NCBI GenBank assembly: GCA_934456315.1
Contig: CAKSHG010000016.1
Coordinates: forward strand, 1 to 20,423
DNA from: an uncultured Oscillospiraceae bacterium
GTDB taxonomy: Bacteria > Bacillota > Clostridia > Oscillospirales > Ruminococcaceae
Reading direction: 5' to 3'
Length of the DNA stretch: 20,423 nt
A program made the translations under genes and the position numbers. Positions 1 through 7,488 of the stretch are shown here, in pieces. The notes under the pieces are model-generated. The model was given only the letters and a program-made list of their open reading frames with translations, was not told the DNA's origin and ran no database searches. Numbering within the stretch: the first letter of the stretch is position 1; each line of letters starts with the position of its first letter.

Positions 1-279
1 GTGAAGCCCGGCGGGATAGCGATAATCGACAGCACCCTCGTTACGGAGCAGTGCGACCGCACCGATATCCGCAGCTTCCGGATACCCTCGACCGCCCTCG
101 CGGCTGAAAACGGGCTTCCCGGAATGGCTAACATCATTCTGGTCGGGAAGCTCCTCAAGGAAACCGGCTTCGCAGTGCTGGACGCAGTGCGTCCTGTCCT
201 CGAAAAGATAATCCCCCCGAAAAAGGCGAACCTCATCGACGCAAACATGAGGGCGCTTGCGATCGGCATGGCACTTTAA
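1..279 (+). CDS. 2-oxoacid:acceptor oxidoreductase gamma subunit, C-terminal part (5' truncated by window)
   Basis: The reading frame is open from the first base and stops with TAA at 277-279. The GTG at base 1 is probably internal, so only the last 92 residues are seen. The pattern, a small Asn-containing hydrophobic helix (ANIILVGKLLKETG), then a helix ending in IPPKK and a final LIDANMRALAIG, is typical of the C-terminus of gamma subunits or domains of the pyruvate/2-oxoglutarate/branched-chain 2-oxoacid:ferredoxin oxidoreductases (POR gamma domain). These cytoplasmic complexes oxidatively decarboxylate 2-oxoacids to acyl-CoA and reduce ferredoxin in anaerobes. Which 2-oxoacid is used cannot be told from this fragment. 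The alpha and beta subunits, if present, would lie to the left. Confidence 0.8.
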   Translation: MKPGGIAIIDSTLVTEQCDRTDIRSFRIPSTALAAENGLPGMANIILVGKLLKETGFAVLDAVRPVLEKIIPPKKANLIDANMRALAIGMAL

Positions 280-286
280 AATCACG

Positions 287-316
287 CGCGCCCGCTCAAC
301 AAACGGGCGCGTTCCT
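287..316 (+). terminator. Weak intrinsic terminator or attenuator after the oxidoreductase gene
   Basis: A perfect 8-bp GC stem (CGCGCCCG at 287-294 with CGGGCGCG at 304-311) encloses a 9-nt loop and is followed by TTCCTT, a poor U-tract. It begins 8 nt after the stop codon. It may only partly terminate, so some readthrough into the next gene is possible. Confidence 0.5.
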
Positions 317-330
317 TATCCGGAGGTAAT

Positions 331-1092
331 ATGAGTAAACTGCGTTTTCACCCGGTCCAGCTTGTTGTCGCGGCTCTGGCGGCGGGAATGCTCGTCTGGT
401 TCTGCCTGCCGGGATTTTTCAACGCCGGGACGTTTCTCGGGGTCCTGCTAAGCCTGCTTGTTGCGGCAGCGGCGCTTCTGTTTCCGTATATCAGGAGGCT
501 TCTGAAGTGGCTCTGGAAGCGCCTCCCCGGGAAAATAGCGCTGACAGCCGCGGCGGCGGTCATTGCAGTGTTCATCGGCTACCTCGGATTCTGCGGAGTG
601 CAGATGGCGCGGTATTCCTGCCGACCACTAGAGCAGGTCAACGCGGTGATGATACTTGGCTGCCAGGTGCACGGGGAGGTCCCCGGGAACGAACTTGTCA
701 GCCGCATGCAGACCGCGCTCCCGCTGATAGAGCAGAACCCGGACGTCCCTGTGATAGTCACCGGCGGGCAGGGCAGTGGAGAAGCCGTCACCGAGGCGGA
801 GTGCATGAAGCAGTGGCTGCTCGGGAACGGCGTCGCCGCCGACCGCATCTACACGGAAACCCAGTCGCACTCCACCCGGACCAACTTCGAGAATTCCGCG
901 CCGCTCCTGAAGGAGCTAGGCATAACCGACGGGATAGCGGTCGTCACCAATGATTTCCACCAGTACCGCGCGGACATTTACGCCACCCGCGAGGGTCTGA
1001 CGGTGGGGCATTACCCCACCTCGACCCGGGCGCTGGTGTTCCCGAATTACATTATCAGGGAGCTTGCGGCGCTCTGCTTCGTGTGGCGTTAA
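331..1092 (+). CDS. YdcF/SanA/ElyC-like DUF218 membrane protein
   Basis: A 253-residue protein with three predicted N-terminal membrane segments (about residues 9-30, 35-53 and 69-91), then a DUF218 domain from about residue 103 to the end. Recognisable DUF218 elements are the opening strand AVMILGCQ, the VIVTGGQGSGEAVTEAECM segment and the TNDFHQYRA segment. Bacterial relatives (SanA, ElyC, YdcF) are linked to cell-envelope integrity; the biochemical activity is unsettled. The start at 331 is supported by a GGAGG box ending about 5 nt upstream. The gene lies on its own between a weak hairpin and the next gene's promoter. Confidence 0.8.
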   Translation: MSKLRFHPVQLVVAALAAGMLVWFCLPGFFNAGTFLGVLLSLLVAAAALLFPYIRRLLKWLWKRLPGKIALTAAAAVIAVFIGYLGFCGVQMARYSCRPLEQVNAVMILGCQVHGEVPGNELVSRMQTALPLIEQNPDVPVIVTGGQGSGEAVTEAECMKQWLLGNGVAADRIYTETQSHSTRTNFENSAPLLKELGITDGIAVVTNDFHQYRADIYATREGLTVGHYPTSTRALVFPNYIIRELAALCFVWR

Positions 1093-1108
1093 ATTTTGAT
1101 AAACCGTA

Positions 1109-1137
1109 TTGAAAAAACGCGGCTTTTGTGATATAAT
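1109..1137 (+). promoter_or_regulatory. Promoter of the dnaD-like/dnaC-like unit
   Basis: TTGAAA at 1109-1114, a 17-bp spacer, and TATAAT at 1132-1137 preceded by TGA (extended -10). This is near consensus for the vegetative sigma factor. Transcription would start around 1144, giving a leader of about 28 nt. It also shows that the ATG at 1109 lies inside the promoter and is not the start of the next gene. Confidence 0.85.
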
Positions 1138-1171
1138 AAACGAAGAAAGCAATAACGAAAAAGGTGAGCAG

Positions 1172-2194
1172 ATGAATTATTCCCTTGACGCAGGAGCGTG
1201 GAACAGCGTATTCGCCGTACCGTCCAGCGTTGTCGATAAATATATAAAGCTTGCGGACGGCGCCAGCCTGAAGCTGCTGCTGTACTTACTGCGCCACGGC
1301 GGCGAGAGCTTCACCGAGGAGCAGCTCCGGGACGCGCTGAACATTAAGCGCGACGGTGAGCTTGAGGACGCGGCGATGTTCTGGTTCCAGCGCGGGATAG
1401 TCCGCATGGACGAGGGGACGCTCGTTCCGACCGACGACAGCGCGCAGGAGCGCCTGCCGGAAGTCACCGAACCGGAGCCTGAAAAGGCTCCCGCAGGCGT
1501 ATCAAGTCTGCGGAAGGTAGCAGTCAACAACGGCTCTGCGATCTACACCGCAGGCGATATCGCGCAGCGTATCAAGACAGACGGCGCGATAGAATTCCTG
1601 TTCCGGGAGGTCCAGCAGCTCTACGGCAGACCGCTGAAAAATCCGGAAAGCCGCGTTGTGATACAGCTCACGGATTTCTACGGGCTTCCCGCGGAGGTCG
1701 CGATAATGCTGATGAAGTACTGCTTCCGCATAGGAAAGACCACGCAGAATTACATACTGACGACCGCGCAGGACTGGGTGAACGAAAATATCCGCACAGT
1801 CGAGGAGGCTGACCAGCACCTGCAAAAGCTGGAAAAGCGCTACAGCATTGAGGAGCACCTCCGTCAGGCTATGGACATGAAAACCACGTTCTCCCCGAAC
1901 CAGCTCAATTTCATCAAGACCTGGACGGAGGAGTGGGGCTTCGGCGAGGAAATGATAATCCTTGCCTATCAGATAACCCTCGACAATAAAGGCTCCCTGA
2001 ACTTCAACTACACCAACAAGATACTTGAGAACTGGAAGAAAGCCGGGGTCTACACCACCGACGACGCAAAGCGCAACAACGAGGAATTCCGCGATAAATT
2101 CCGGAAGAAACCGGACAGCAGCTCAAACAGCGGCGGAGAATCCTCGATAGACATGGACGATGTGATGGAAGAACTTCGCAAGCAATATCAGTAA
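1172..2194 (+). CDS. DnaD-like replication initiation protein
   Basis: A 340-residue protein. The first ~90 residues (starting MNYSLDAGAWNSVFAVPSS) fit a winged-helix DnaD N-terminal domain. From about residue 125 to 320 there are two consecutive DnaD-like helical (DDBH2) segments. The second ends in the family signature Y-x3-I-x3-W-x3-G (seen as YTNKILENWKKAGV). The last ~25 residues are Ser/Asp/Glu-rich and probably flexible. DnaD-type proteins help open the origin and recruit the helicase loader during replication initiation and restart. The ATG at 1172 is preferred to the in-frame ATG at 1109 because it follows an AAGGTGAG box and lies just downstream of a strong promoter. The next gene, 11 nt downstream, is the expected helicase-loader partner. 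Confidence 0.85.
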   Translation: MNYSLDAGAWNSVFAVPSSVVDKYIKLADGASLKLLLYLLRHGGESFTEEQLRDALNIKRDGELEDAAMFWFQRGIVRMDEGTLVPTDDSAQERLPEVTEPEPEKAPAGVSSLRKVAVNNGSAIYTAGDIAQRIKTDGAIEFLFREVQQLYGRPLKNPESRVVIQLTDFYGLPAEVAIMLMKYCFRIGKTTQNYILTTAQDWVNENIRTVEEADQHLQKLEKRYSIEEHLRQAMDMKTTFSPNQLNFIKTWTEEWGFGEEMIILAYQITLDNKGSLNFNYTNKILENWKKAGVYTTDDAKRNNEEFRDKFRKKPDSSSNSGGESSIDMDDVMEELRKQYQ

Positions 2195-2205
2195 GAAGGT
2201 GACGC

Positions 2206-3189
2206 ATGAGCATAAACGAGCATTTTTTCGACGCGGCTATGGCGCGTCTTGAGGAACGCCGCCGGGTGAATCAGGCAGAAACCGACAGACGCCGCTTCCA
2301 GGTGGAGTCGGAGATACCCGGTTACCGGGAGCTTTCGCTGAAGCTCGGCGAAACCGGCGGTCAGATAGTCCGGCTGATAATGCGCGGCGGGGACACCTCC
2401 AGGGAGCTTGCGGAAATAGAGCGCGAGAACCTTGAACTCCAGAAGCGCCTTACCGGGCTGCTCACGTCGAATGGATACCCTGCGGATTACCTGAAGCCGG
2501 TGCACACCTGCCCGATCTGTAATGATACGGGTATCGCGAACGACAAGTGGTGCAGCTGCTTTCAGAAGCTGCTTATGGAGGAAACGGCGCGGGAGCTGAA
2601 CCAGAGCTCGCCGCTGAAGCTAAGCACGTTCGATAATTTCAGGCTCGACCTTTACCCGGAAACGATAAATCCCGTTATGCAGGTTTCCGACCGCGCGGTA
2701 ATGCAGCGGAATTTCGAGAACTGCAAGAAGTACGCCGAGAATTTCACGACGCACAGCGAGGGAATACTCATGACCGGCGCGACCGGACTTGGAAAGACGC
2801 ATCTCTCGCTTGCGATAGCCGCAAAGGTGCTTGAAAAGGGATACACCGTGATATACGGCTCGTCGCCGGAGCTGCTCCACACGCTGGAGCGCGAGCACTT
2901 CGGCAAGGACGACAAGGACACGATGTCCGCGCTGACCAACTGCGACCTGCTGATATACGACGACCTCGGCGCGGAACCGGACAAGCCGCTGTACCTCTCG
3001 CTGCTTTACGAGATAGTGAATTCCAGAATATGCCGCGGGCTGCCGACGATAGTCAGCACGAATTACTCTACGCAGGAGCTGCGGAGCCACTATCCCGACA
3101 AGATATGCTCCCGTCTGTTGAGCTTCCGGCTGATGGCGTTCGTGGGGAGCGATATACGCATGATCCTGAAAAAGGAGCAAAGGTCATAA
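2206..3189 (+). CDS. DnaI/DnaC-like helicase loader ATPase
   Basis: A 327-residue AAA+ ATPase. The N-terminal ~95 residues are helical and charged. A Cys cluster at C102, C105, C116 and C118 (CPIC ... CSC) looks like the zinc-binding module of DnaI-type loaders. Next come the family segment TFDNFRLDLYPE, a Walker A motif GATGLGKT at residues 191-198, a Walker B in LLIYDDLGAE, and a Ser-Thr-Asn sensor-1-like strand (IVSTNYS). Loaders of this class place the replicative helicase on DNA with the help of DnaD-like proteins. It is probably cotranscribed with the upstream dnaD-like gene: the gap is 11 nt and holds an AAGGTGA ribosome-binding site. Confidence 0.87.
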   Translation: MSINEHFFDAAMARLEERRRVNQAETDRRRFQVESEIPGYRELSLKLGETGGQIVRLIMRGGDTSRELAEIERENLELQKRLTGLLTSNGYPADYLKPVHTCPICNDTGIANDKWCSCFQKLLMEETARELNQSSPLKLSTFDNFRLDLYPETINPVMQVSDRAVMQRNFENCKKYAENFTTHSEGILMTGATGLGKTHLSLAIAAKVLEKGYTVIYGSSPELLHTLEREHFGKDDKDTMSALTNCDLLIYDDLGAEPDKPLYLSLLYEIVNSRICRGLPTIVSTNYSTQELRSHYPDKICSRLLSFRLMAFVGSDIRMILKKEQRS

Positions 3190-3229
3190 ATAGCTGCAAC
3201 AGCAGAAATAATAAACTGGAGGTAACAAA

Positions 3230-4315
3230 ATGGGAAAACTCAGAGTTGGTATGCTTACAAGCGGCGGCGACTGCCCCGGACTCAACGCAACGATAAGAGG
3301 CGCGGCTAAGGCTATCTATGAGGCGTTCGGTGAGGACAAGGTGGAGATCGTCGGTATCCACGATGGCTATCACGGGCTTATCCACGGCGTTTACAAGGTA
3401 ATGCAGCCGTCGGATTTCTCCGGCATACTCACGCAGGGCGGTACTATTCTCGGCACGAAGCGTACGCCGTTCAAGATGATGCAGATCATCGAGGACGACA
3501 AGGTCGACAAGGTCAAGGAGATGAAGGACACCTACAAGGATCTCAAGCTCGACTGCCTGTTCACGCTCGGCGGAAACGGCACCCACAAGACTGCGAACAT
3601 GCTTTCCGAGGAGGGTCTGAACGTCATCGGTCTGCCCAAGACCATCGACAACGACATCTTCGGCACTGACGTTACCTTCGGATTCCATTCCGCAGTGGAT
3701 ATCGGCACCGAGGTCATCGACCGTATCCACACCACCGCGAATTCCCACAGCCGCGTAATGGTCATCGAGATAATGGGCAACAAGGCTGGCTGGCTGACTC
3801 TTTACAGCGGACTTGCCGGCGGCGCCGACATAATCCTGCTCCCGGAGATACCCTACGATATCAATAAGGTAGCGCAGGCATGCCAGAAGCGCGCCGACGC
3901 AGGCAGGAACTTCTCCATTCTCGCCGTTGCGGAGGGCTGCTTTGACGTAGAAGAAGCCAAGCTGAAGAAAAAGGAGCGCACAAGACTCCGCACCGAGGCA
4001 GGCTACACCACCGCGACCGCCCGCATCGCAAAGCAGATACAGGAAATGACCGGACTGGAAACCCGCACAGTAGTCCCCGGACACATGCTTCGCGGCGGCA
4101 GCCCGTCCGCGTACGACCGCATACTTGCAACGCAGTTCGGCGCGCACGCAGCGCAGCTCCTCAAGGATAAGAAGTTCGGCTACACCGTTGCGATGGTGGA
4201 CGGAAAGATAACCGAGAATCCCCTCGGCGACGTCGCAATGAAAACCAAGTTCGTCCCGGTGGACTGCAAGATGGTAAAGACTGCCAAGGATATCGGTATC
4301 TCCTTCGGCGACTAA
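3230..4315 (+). CDS. pfkA: 6-phosphofructokinase, GGNGT-type (phosphoryl donor uncertain)
   Basis: A 361-residue phosphofructokinase that phosphorylates fructose 6-phosphate to fructose 1,6-bisphosphate. Visible signatures are the N-terminal nucleotide loop TSGGDCPGLNA (residues 10-20), GGNGT at 114-118, and the catalytic PKTIDND with TID at 138-140. Two positions are unusual. The place of E. coli PfkA Asp103 (GGDG) is Asn116, with the following Gly retained as in ATP enzymes. The Arg of the substrate motif MGR is Asn184 (MGNKAGW). This may mark a distinct subfamily, so the donor (ATP or pyrophosphate) is left open. A GGAGG box precedes the start. It follows the loader gene by 40 nt with no clear promoter and ends at a strong terminator. 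Confidence 0.87.
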   Translation: MGKLRVGMLTSGGDCPGLNATIRGAAKAIYEAFGEDKVEIVGIHDGYHGLIHGVYKVMQPSDFSGILTQGGTILGTKRTPFKMMQIIEDDKVDKVKEMKDTYKDLKLDCLFTLGGNGTHKTANMLSEEGLNVIGLPKTIDNDIFGTDVTFGFHSAVDIGTEVIDRIHTTANSHSRVMVIEIMGNKAGWLTLYSGLAGGADIILLPEIPYDINKVAQACQKRADAGRNFSILAVAEGCFDVEEAKLKKKERTRLRTEAGYTTATARIAKQIQEMTGLETRTVVPGHMLRGGSPSAYDRILATQFGAHAAQLLKDKKFGYTVAMVDGKITENPLGDVAMKTKFVPVDCKMVKTAKDIGISFGD

Positions 4316-4331
4316 ATTCCACACATATTAT

Positions 4332-4364
4332 AAAAGGACAGAGTTTTTCTGTCCTTTTTTGTTT
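4332..4364 (+). terminator. Rho-independent terminator after the first phosphofructokinase
   Basis: A perfect 11-bp stem (AAAAGGACAGA at 4332-4342 with TCTGTCCTTTT at 4348-4358), a 5-nt loop and a T-rich tail to 4364. It begins 16 nt after the stop codon and separates the two phosphofructokinase genes transcriptionally. Confidence 0.92.
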
Positions 4365-4374
4365 ATAACGGCTA

Positions 4375-4403
4375 TTGAATATTATTGTAGAATATGCTAA
4401 AAT
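4375..4403 (+). promoter_or_regulatory. Promoter of the second phosphofructokinase
   Basis: TTGAAT at 4375-4380, a 17-bp spacer, and TAAAAT at 4398-4403 preceded by TGC (extended -10). It lies directly after the upstream terminator, so this gene is controlled independently of the first phosphofructokinase. Confidence 0.8.
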
Positions 4404-4445
4404 TATATCAGGATTTACCCAATGATTGATTTAGGAGGACACAAG

Positions 4446-5651
4446 ATGTTCAATATAGCAGTTGCGCAGTCCGGCGGACCGACCGCGGCGATAAACGCGA
4501 GCCTTACGGGAGTTTTCAACGGGGCGGAGCAGAATAACGAGGTCGACGAGATATACGGTGCGGAAAACGGTATCGAGGGGATCCTCGGCGACCGCCTGCT
4601 GAATCTCCGCAGCATTCTGATGGACGAGCACGACAAGCAGCTGCTCATGACCACGCCGTCAACGATACTCGGCTCCTGCCGTTTCAAGCTCAAGGACTGG
4701 CATGAGGACGAGAGCGACTACCTGCGCATTACCGAGGTGTTCAACCGCCACAATATCCGCGCGTTTTTCTACATCGGCGGCAACGACTCGATGGACACCG
4801 TCATGAAGCTGAACGGATATTTCCAGGCGAAGGATATCCGCATAAAGGTGGTCGGTGTTCCCAAGACCATCGACAACGACGTTACCGAAACCGACCACAC
4901 TCCGGGATTCGGCTCTGCGGCGAAGTACGTCGCATGTTCCCTCCAGGAGATAATCCGCGACAGCCGCGTGTATTCCATTCCGTCCGTTACAATCGTTGAG
5001 ATAATGGGCAGGGACGCCGGCTGGCTGGCGGCAAGCTCCTGCGTGCTCCGCGCAAACGGCGAGCCGGCTCCGCACCTCATCTACCTCCCGGAGGGCGAGT
5101 TCTCCCCGGAGAAGTACCTTGAGGACGTCCGCAAGGCGCAGCTGCGCTACAAGGCAGTGATCGTTGCGGTTTCCGAGGGGATAACCTCCGGCGGCGTGAC
5201 CTCCGAGGCGGTGGACGCATTCGGTCATAAGTACCTTGCCGGGGTAGGCAAGTGGCTGGAGGGCTACACCAAGGAGCACATCGGCTGCAAGGTGCGCTCC
5301 ATCGAGCTGAACGTAATGCAGCGGTGCAGCTCCCACATCGCGTCGCTGACCGACCTCAACGAGGCAGAGCGTATCGGCAGGGAAGCCGTCAAGGCTGCGC
5401 TGACCTACGGCGAGAGCGGTGTAATGATGGCGTTCCGCAGGATAAGCAACAATCCCTACCGCGTGGAGATAGTGACTGCTGACATCGCCAAAATCGCGAA
5501 CCAGGAAAAGAAATTCCCCCGGGAATGGATAAATCCCGAGGGAAACAACGTGACCGTAGACGCGCTGAATTACTTCCTGCCGCTGATACAGGGCGAGCCG
5601 CAGCTTGAGTTCCGCAACGGTATCCCGGTGCATTTCAGGCTGGATCAGTAA
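4446..5651 (+). CDS. 6-phosphofructokinase, GGND-type, probably pyrophosphate-dependent
   Basis: A 401-residue phosphofructokinase paralogue. Motifs: AVAQSGGPTAAINAS at the N-terminus, GGNDSMDT with GGND at residues 111-114, the catalytic PKTIDND with TID at 141-143, and MGRDAGW with M187-G188-R189. In this superfamily an Asp at the position of E. coli PfkA Gly104, here Asp114, blocks ATP and is the hallmark of pyrophosphate-dependent enzymes. Such an enzyme would run the F6P/FBP step reversibly and save ATP. The start is placed at 4446 because a TAGGAGGA box at 4431-4438 directly precedes it; the ATG at 4422 would put that box inside the coding region. The 3' end overlaps the convergent metallopeptidase gene by 7 nt. 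Confidence 0.87.
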   Translation: MFNIAVAQSGGPTAAINASLTGVFNGAEQNNEVDEIYGAENGIEGILGDRLLNLRSILMDEHDKQLLMTTPSTILGSCRFKLKDWHEDESDYLRITEVFNRHNIRAFFYIGGNDSMDTVMKLNGYFQAKDIRIKVVGVPKTIDNDVTETDHTPGFGSAAKYVACSLQEIIRDSRVYSIPSVTIVEIMGRDAGWLAASSCVLRANGEPAPHLIYLPEGEFSPEKYLEDVRKAQLRYKAVIVAVSEGITSGGVTSEAVDAFGHKYLAGVGKWLEGYTKEHIGCKVRSIELNVMQRCSSHIASLTDLNEAERIGREAVKAALTYGESGVMMAFRRISNNPYRVEIVTADIAKIANQEKKFPREWINPEGNNVTVDALNYFLPLIQGEPQLEFRNGIPVHFRLDQ

Positions 5652-6319
5652 TTGACGGCCATCGGCCGGCGGGAGCGCTGCACGAGGTACTTTTCGTACC
5701 CGTCGTTGCGCGTCCTGGAAAGAATATAGCTCCCTATGAACGGCGCGAACTTTGAGAAAAGTCCGCGCTGTTCTTCTGTTTTCAGGAAGATGCAGTCCGG
5801 AGCGAACTTCTCGCTGCGCATTCCCAGGCGGTAGACCTCGTCCTGCGTCCTGCGGAGCCGGGTCAGTTCCTGGAAGCGGTATTCCGCAGCCTGCCGGGAA
5901 ATACCGCAGAGCCTTTCGATCTCCAGAGCAGAGGAAACGCCGCAGAAGTGCAGCACGGTGAGCGGCGCGAGCAGCTCGGCGGCAAAGCGGTCAGCCTGCT
6001 TTTCGTGCTCGTCGGTCAGCAGGGAGGGCGGGTCGGTGACATGCCCGGAGAGCAGGTGCCCGACCTCGTGTGCGGCGGTCCATTTGCGGCGCGGCGCGTA
6101 GCAGAGCTGGCTGTTCAGCACGGCGACCATGCAGCCGTCCGCGATAAGGCTGAATCCCGCGTAGCTGACGTAGCGGAAAACCTCGTCGATACTATTGTCG
6201 TACTGCGTGCGGAACGCCGTGTAGTCTATCACCTTGATTCCATGCGCGGCGGCGACAGCGCTGACGCTGACCGGCAGCGAAACCTGCCCGGAGCGCAGCA
6301 GAGCCTGTGTTCCTGTCAT
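5645..6319 (-). CDS. ImmA/IrrE family metallo-endopeptidase
   Basis: A 224-residue protein with a zinc-protease motif HEVGH at residues 84-88, followed by an acidic helix EHEKQADRFAAELLAP (about 104-119) that supplies the third metal ligand. This is the classic ImmA/IrrE (peptidase M78) arrangement. ImmA proteins cleave a partner XRE-family repressor in response to a signal and so switch on genes of a mobile element; IrrE/DdrO works similarly. The partner is encoded directly upstream: its TGA ends 2 nt before this ATG, and the ribosome-binding site (AAGGGGG) lies within the repressor gene, suggesting translational coupling. It is the last gene of a three-gene minus-strand unit and overlaps the convergent phosphofructokinase gene by 7 nt. 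Confidence 0.88.
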   Translation of the reverse strand: MTGTQALLRSGQVSLPVSVSAVAAAHGIKVIDYTAFRTQYDNSIDEVFRYVSYAGFSLIADGCMVAVLNSQLCYAPRRKWTAAHEVGHLLSGHVTDPPSLLTDEHEKQADRFAAELLAPLTVLHFCGVSSALEIERLCGISRQAAEYRFQELTRLRRTQDEVYRLGMRSEKFAPDCIFLKTEEQRGLFSKFAPFIGSYILSRTRNDGYEKYLVQRSRRPMAVNY

Positions 6320-6321
6320 GT

Positions 6322-6753
6322 TCAGTCCCCCTTGTAGTCCGGAAGGTCCAGAATGCTCCCCGCGCCGGGGCGCTTCCTTAAGCGGATAGGCTTAGGCGGA
6401 GCCTCCTTGTTGAAGCTCCGCGCGGCGACCATGGTAAGCCCCTCGGTGCAGCGCTGGTGCTCGATTTCAGTGCAGGCGTCCACCAGCTCGCGCCCGTGGG
6501 AGTCCAGCTCCAGGTATTTCCGCAGGTGCACCTGCCCCGGAGCGTCCGAGGCGTTGAACTGGTCCGCGAAAAGCTCGTTCGGCTCGCAGGAGAGCGCCTC
6601 GAACAGCCTGTAGAGCACGTTTTCCTTCGGGTGGCTGAAATCCCGTTCGTAATTCCCGACCGCCGAAGCGGTCACTCCGAGTCGCTGTGCGAGCTCCTCC
6701 TGCGTCAGCCCCGCGCGCTCGCGCAGCTCCCTGATTCGTTTTCCGATTCCCAT
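6322..6753 (-). CDS. XRE-family HTH repressor (partner of ImmA)
   Basis: A 143-residue protein with an N-terminal helix-turn-helix of the Cro/C1 type (about residues 5-60; core GLTQEELAQRLGVTASAVGNYER). A C-terminal region of about 80 residues probably carries the dimerisation and cleavage-sensitive part. An AAAGGAG box precedes the ATG. The gene lies 11 nt after the DUF1492-like gene and 2 nt before the ImmA gene, so the three are probably one operon. The likely role is an autorepressor relieved by ImmA proteolysis. A perfect ACAAG-N3-CTTGT palindrome inside the operon promoter is a good candidate for its operator. Confidence 0.88.
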   Translation of the reverse strand: MGIGKRIRELRERAGLTQEELAQRLGVTASAVGNYERDFSHPKENVLYRLFEALSCEPNELFADQFNASDAPGQVHLRKYLELDSHGRELVDACTEIEHQRCTEGLTMVAARSFNKEAPPKPIRLRKRPGAGSILDLPDYKGD

Positions 6754-6764
6754 GATGTTCTCCT

Positions 6765-7157
6765 TTAAATTGCCTGTTTGTCGCCGTATCGGCGTATCAG
6801 CCTGTCCAGTCCGCTCTTTCGCAGCATGAATATCCGGCGTTCACTCATGTACAGGTCGTTCGCCAGCCGCTGCCAGCTTTTCGCGAGAATGTAGTATCCC
6901 TCGATGACGCTGCGCTCCTCCCCGGTGAGATAGCTTATGTAGGTCAGCGCCTCCTTTTTCGCATCGCACATTCTGTCGATGGTGTCGTTGACCTCGCGTT
7001 CCAGCCGGGCGAGCTTCTCGACGGTTTCCTTCGCGTAGGCGGAGGACTGCACAGCACGCTTTGATATCCGGTGGAGCTGTTCGATATGTTCTATCTCTGT
7101 TTTTATCTCGAGTTCGAGCGTGCGTGCCCGCTCGAGCACCGCGATCACATCTGCCAT
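6765..7157 (-). CDS. DUF1492/sigma-70 region 4-like phage-type regulator
   Basis: A 130-residue, mostly helical protein. The first ~70 residues look like a charged coiled coil (VLERARTLELEIKTEIEH...). The C-terminal half (LTGEERSVIEGYYILAKSW followed by RLANDLYMSERRIFMLRKSG) has the sigma-70 region 4-like helix-turn-helix pattern seen in DUF1492 proteins of Gram-positive phages and integrative elements. Those are thought to act as late-gene or transfer-gene activators. The ATG at 7157 is chosen over the GTG at 7166 because the GGAG box lies 8 nt upstream of the ATG but directly against the GTG. It is the first gene after the operon promoter. The family call is by pattern only. Confidence 0.65.
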   Translation of the reverse strand: MADVIAVLERARTLELEIKTEIEHIEQLHRISKRAVQSSAYAKETVEKLARLEREVNDTIDRMCDAKKEALTYISYLTGEERSVIEGYYILAKSWQRLANDLYMSERRIFMLRKSGLDRLIRRYGDKQAI

Positions 7158-7212
7158 GTTCACCACTCCTGTTTCATAATATGCAAATTCATGTACATTG
7201 CTTTATGTGAAC

Positions 7213-7242
7213 AGTATATCACAAGATACTTGTCGTTGTCAA
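7213..7242 (-). promoter_or_regulatory. Promoter and candidate operator of the XRE-ImmA unit
   Basis: Read on the minus strand: TTGACA (7242-7237), an 18-bp spacer, and TATACT (7218-7213) preceded by TGA. Inside the spacer is a perfect palindrome ACAAG-ATA-CTTGT (7221-7233), ideally placed for a repressor to block RNA polymerase. The most likely ligand is the XRE protein of the same operon. The leader to the first ATG is about 50 nt. Confidence 0.8.
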
Positions 7243-7302
7243 GGGGTTTTCTTCAAATTTGCGAAAAATATTTCATGGATATGTGAAAAATATGTACAAT
7301 GC

Positions 7303-7488
7303 GATAATAAAAATGAATTTTCCAAAACGTAAAATTTCATTCGGGTATACCCGGAGCTGTCCGCCGGTGATCCCGGAGATATCAGGCATAATGGATAAAG
7401 CCGGAGAAACGGCTTGACAGCGGGGATTGCCTGTGCTTGAGCACAGTTCCGGCAAGCCGCATAAATATGACGGTTCGCGGCTTTTTTT
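7303..7488 (+). ncRNA. Candidate structured RNA ending in a terminator (unknown class)
   Basis: No gene is seen in this stretch, but it is rich in secondary structure. In order: a TGC-extended GATAAT at 7303-7308 with only a weak -35; a hairpin near 7313-7342 (AATGAATTTT with AAAATTTCATT); a 12-bp palindrome CGGGTATACCCG at about 7344-7355; AAGCCG-gagaaa-CGGCTT (7398-7415); a compound hairpin with TTGCC/GGCAA (7427-7455) and CTGTGC-ttga-GCACAG (7431-7446); and a terminator, AAGCCGC (7454-7460) with GCGGCTT (7477-7483) followed by a T run to 7488. The AAGCCG and CGGCTT segments each occur twice, so alternative pairings are possible. It does not match any riboswitch consensus I recognise. It could also be a leader or a small regulatory RNA. 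Confidence 0.4.
7454..7488 (+). terminator. Intrinsic terminator of the candidate RNA upstream of gdhA
   Basis: Stem AAGCCGC (7454-7460) with GCGGCTT (7477-7483), a 16-nt loop, and seven consecutive T's (7482-7488). It lies about 130 nt upstream of the gdhA -35 box and would insulate gdhA from transcription coming from the left. From 7489 to the gdhA promoter nothing further is recognised. Confidence 0.7.

Noticed and set aside
3068..4324. Long minus-strand frame (418 codons) opposite the first phosphofructokinase
   Set aside because: It is a mirror of the strong GC-rich codon bias of the plus-strand gene; the product is low in structure signals and matches no family, whereas the plus-strand gene has all enzyme motifs.
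4659..5633. Minus-strand frame (324 codons) opposite the second phosphofructokinase
   Set aside because: Antisense shadow; the plus-strand frame carries catalytic motifs and a clear promoter and ribosome-binding site.
7313..7488. c-di-GMP (GEMM), ZTP or other known riboswitch upstream of gdhA
   Set aside because: The hallmark conserved loops of these classes could not be found; only generic stems and a terminator are present, so it is listed as an unknown structured RNA.
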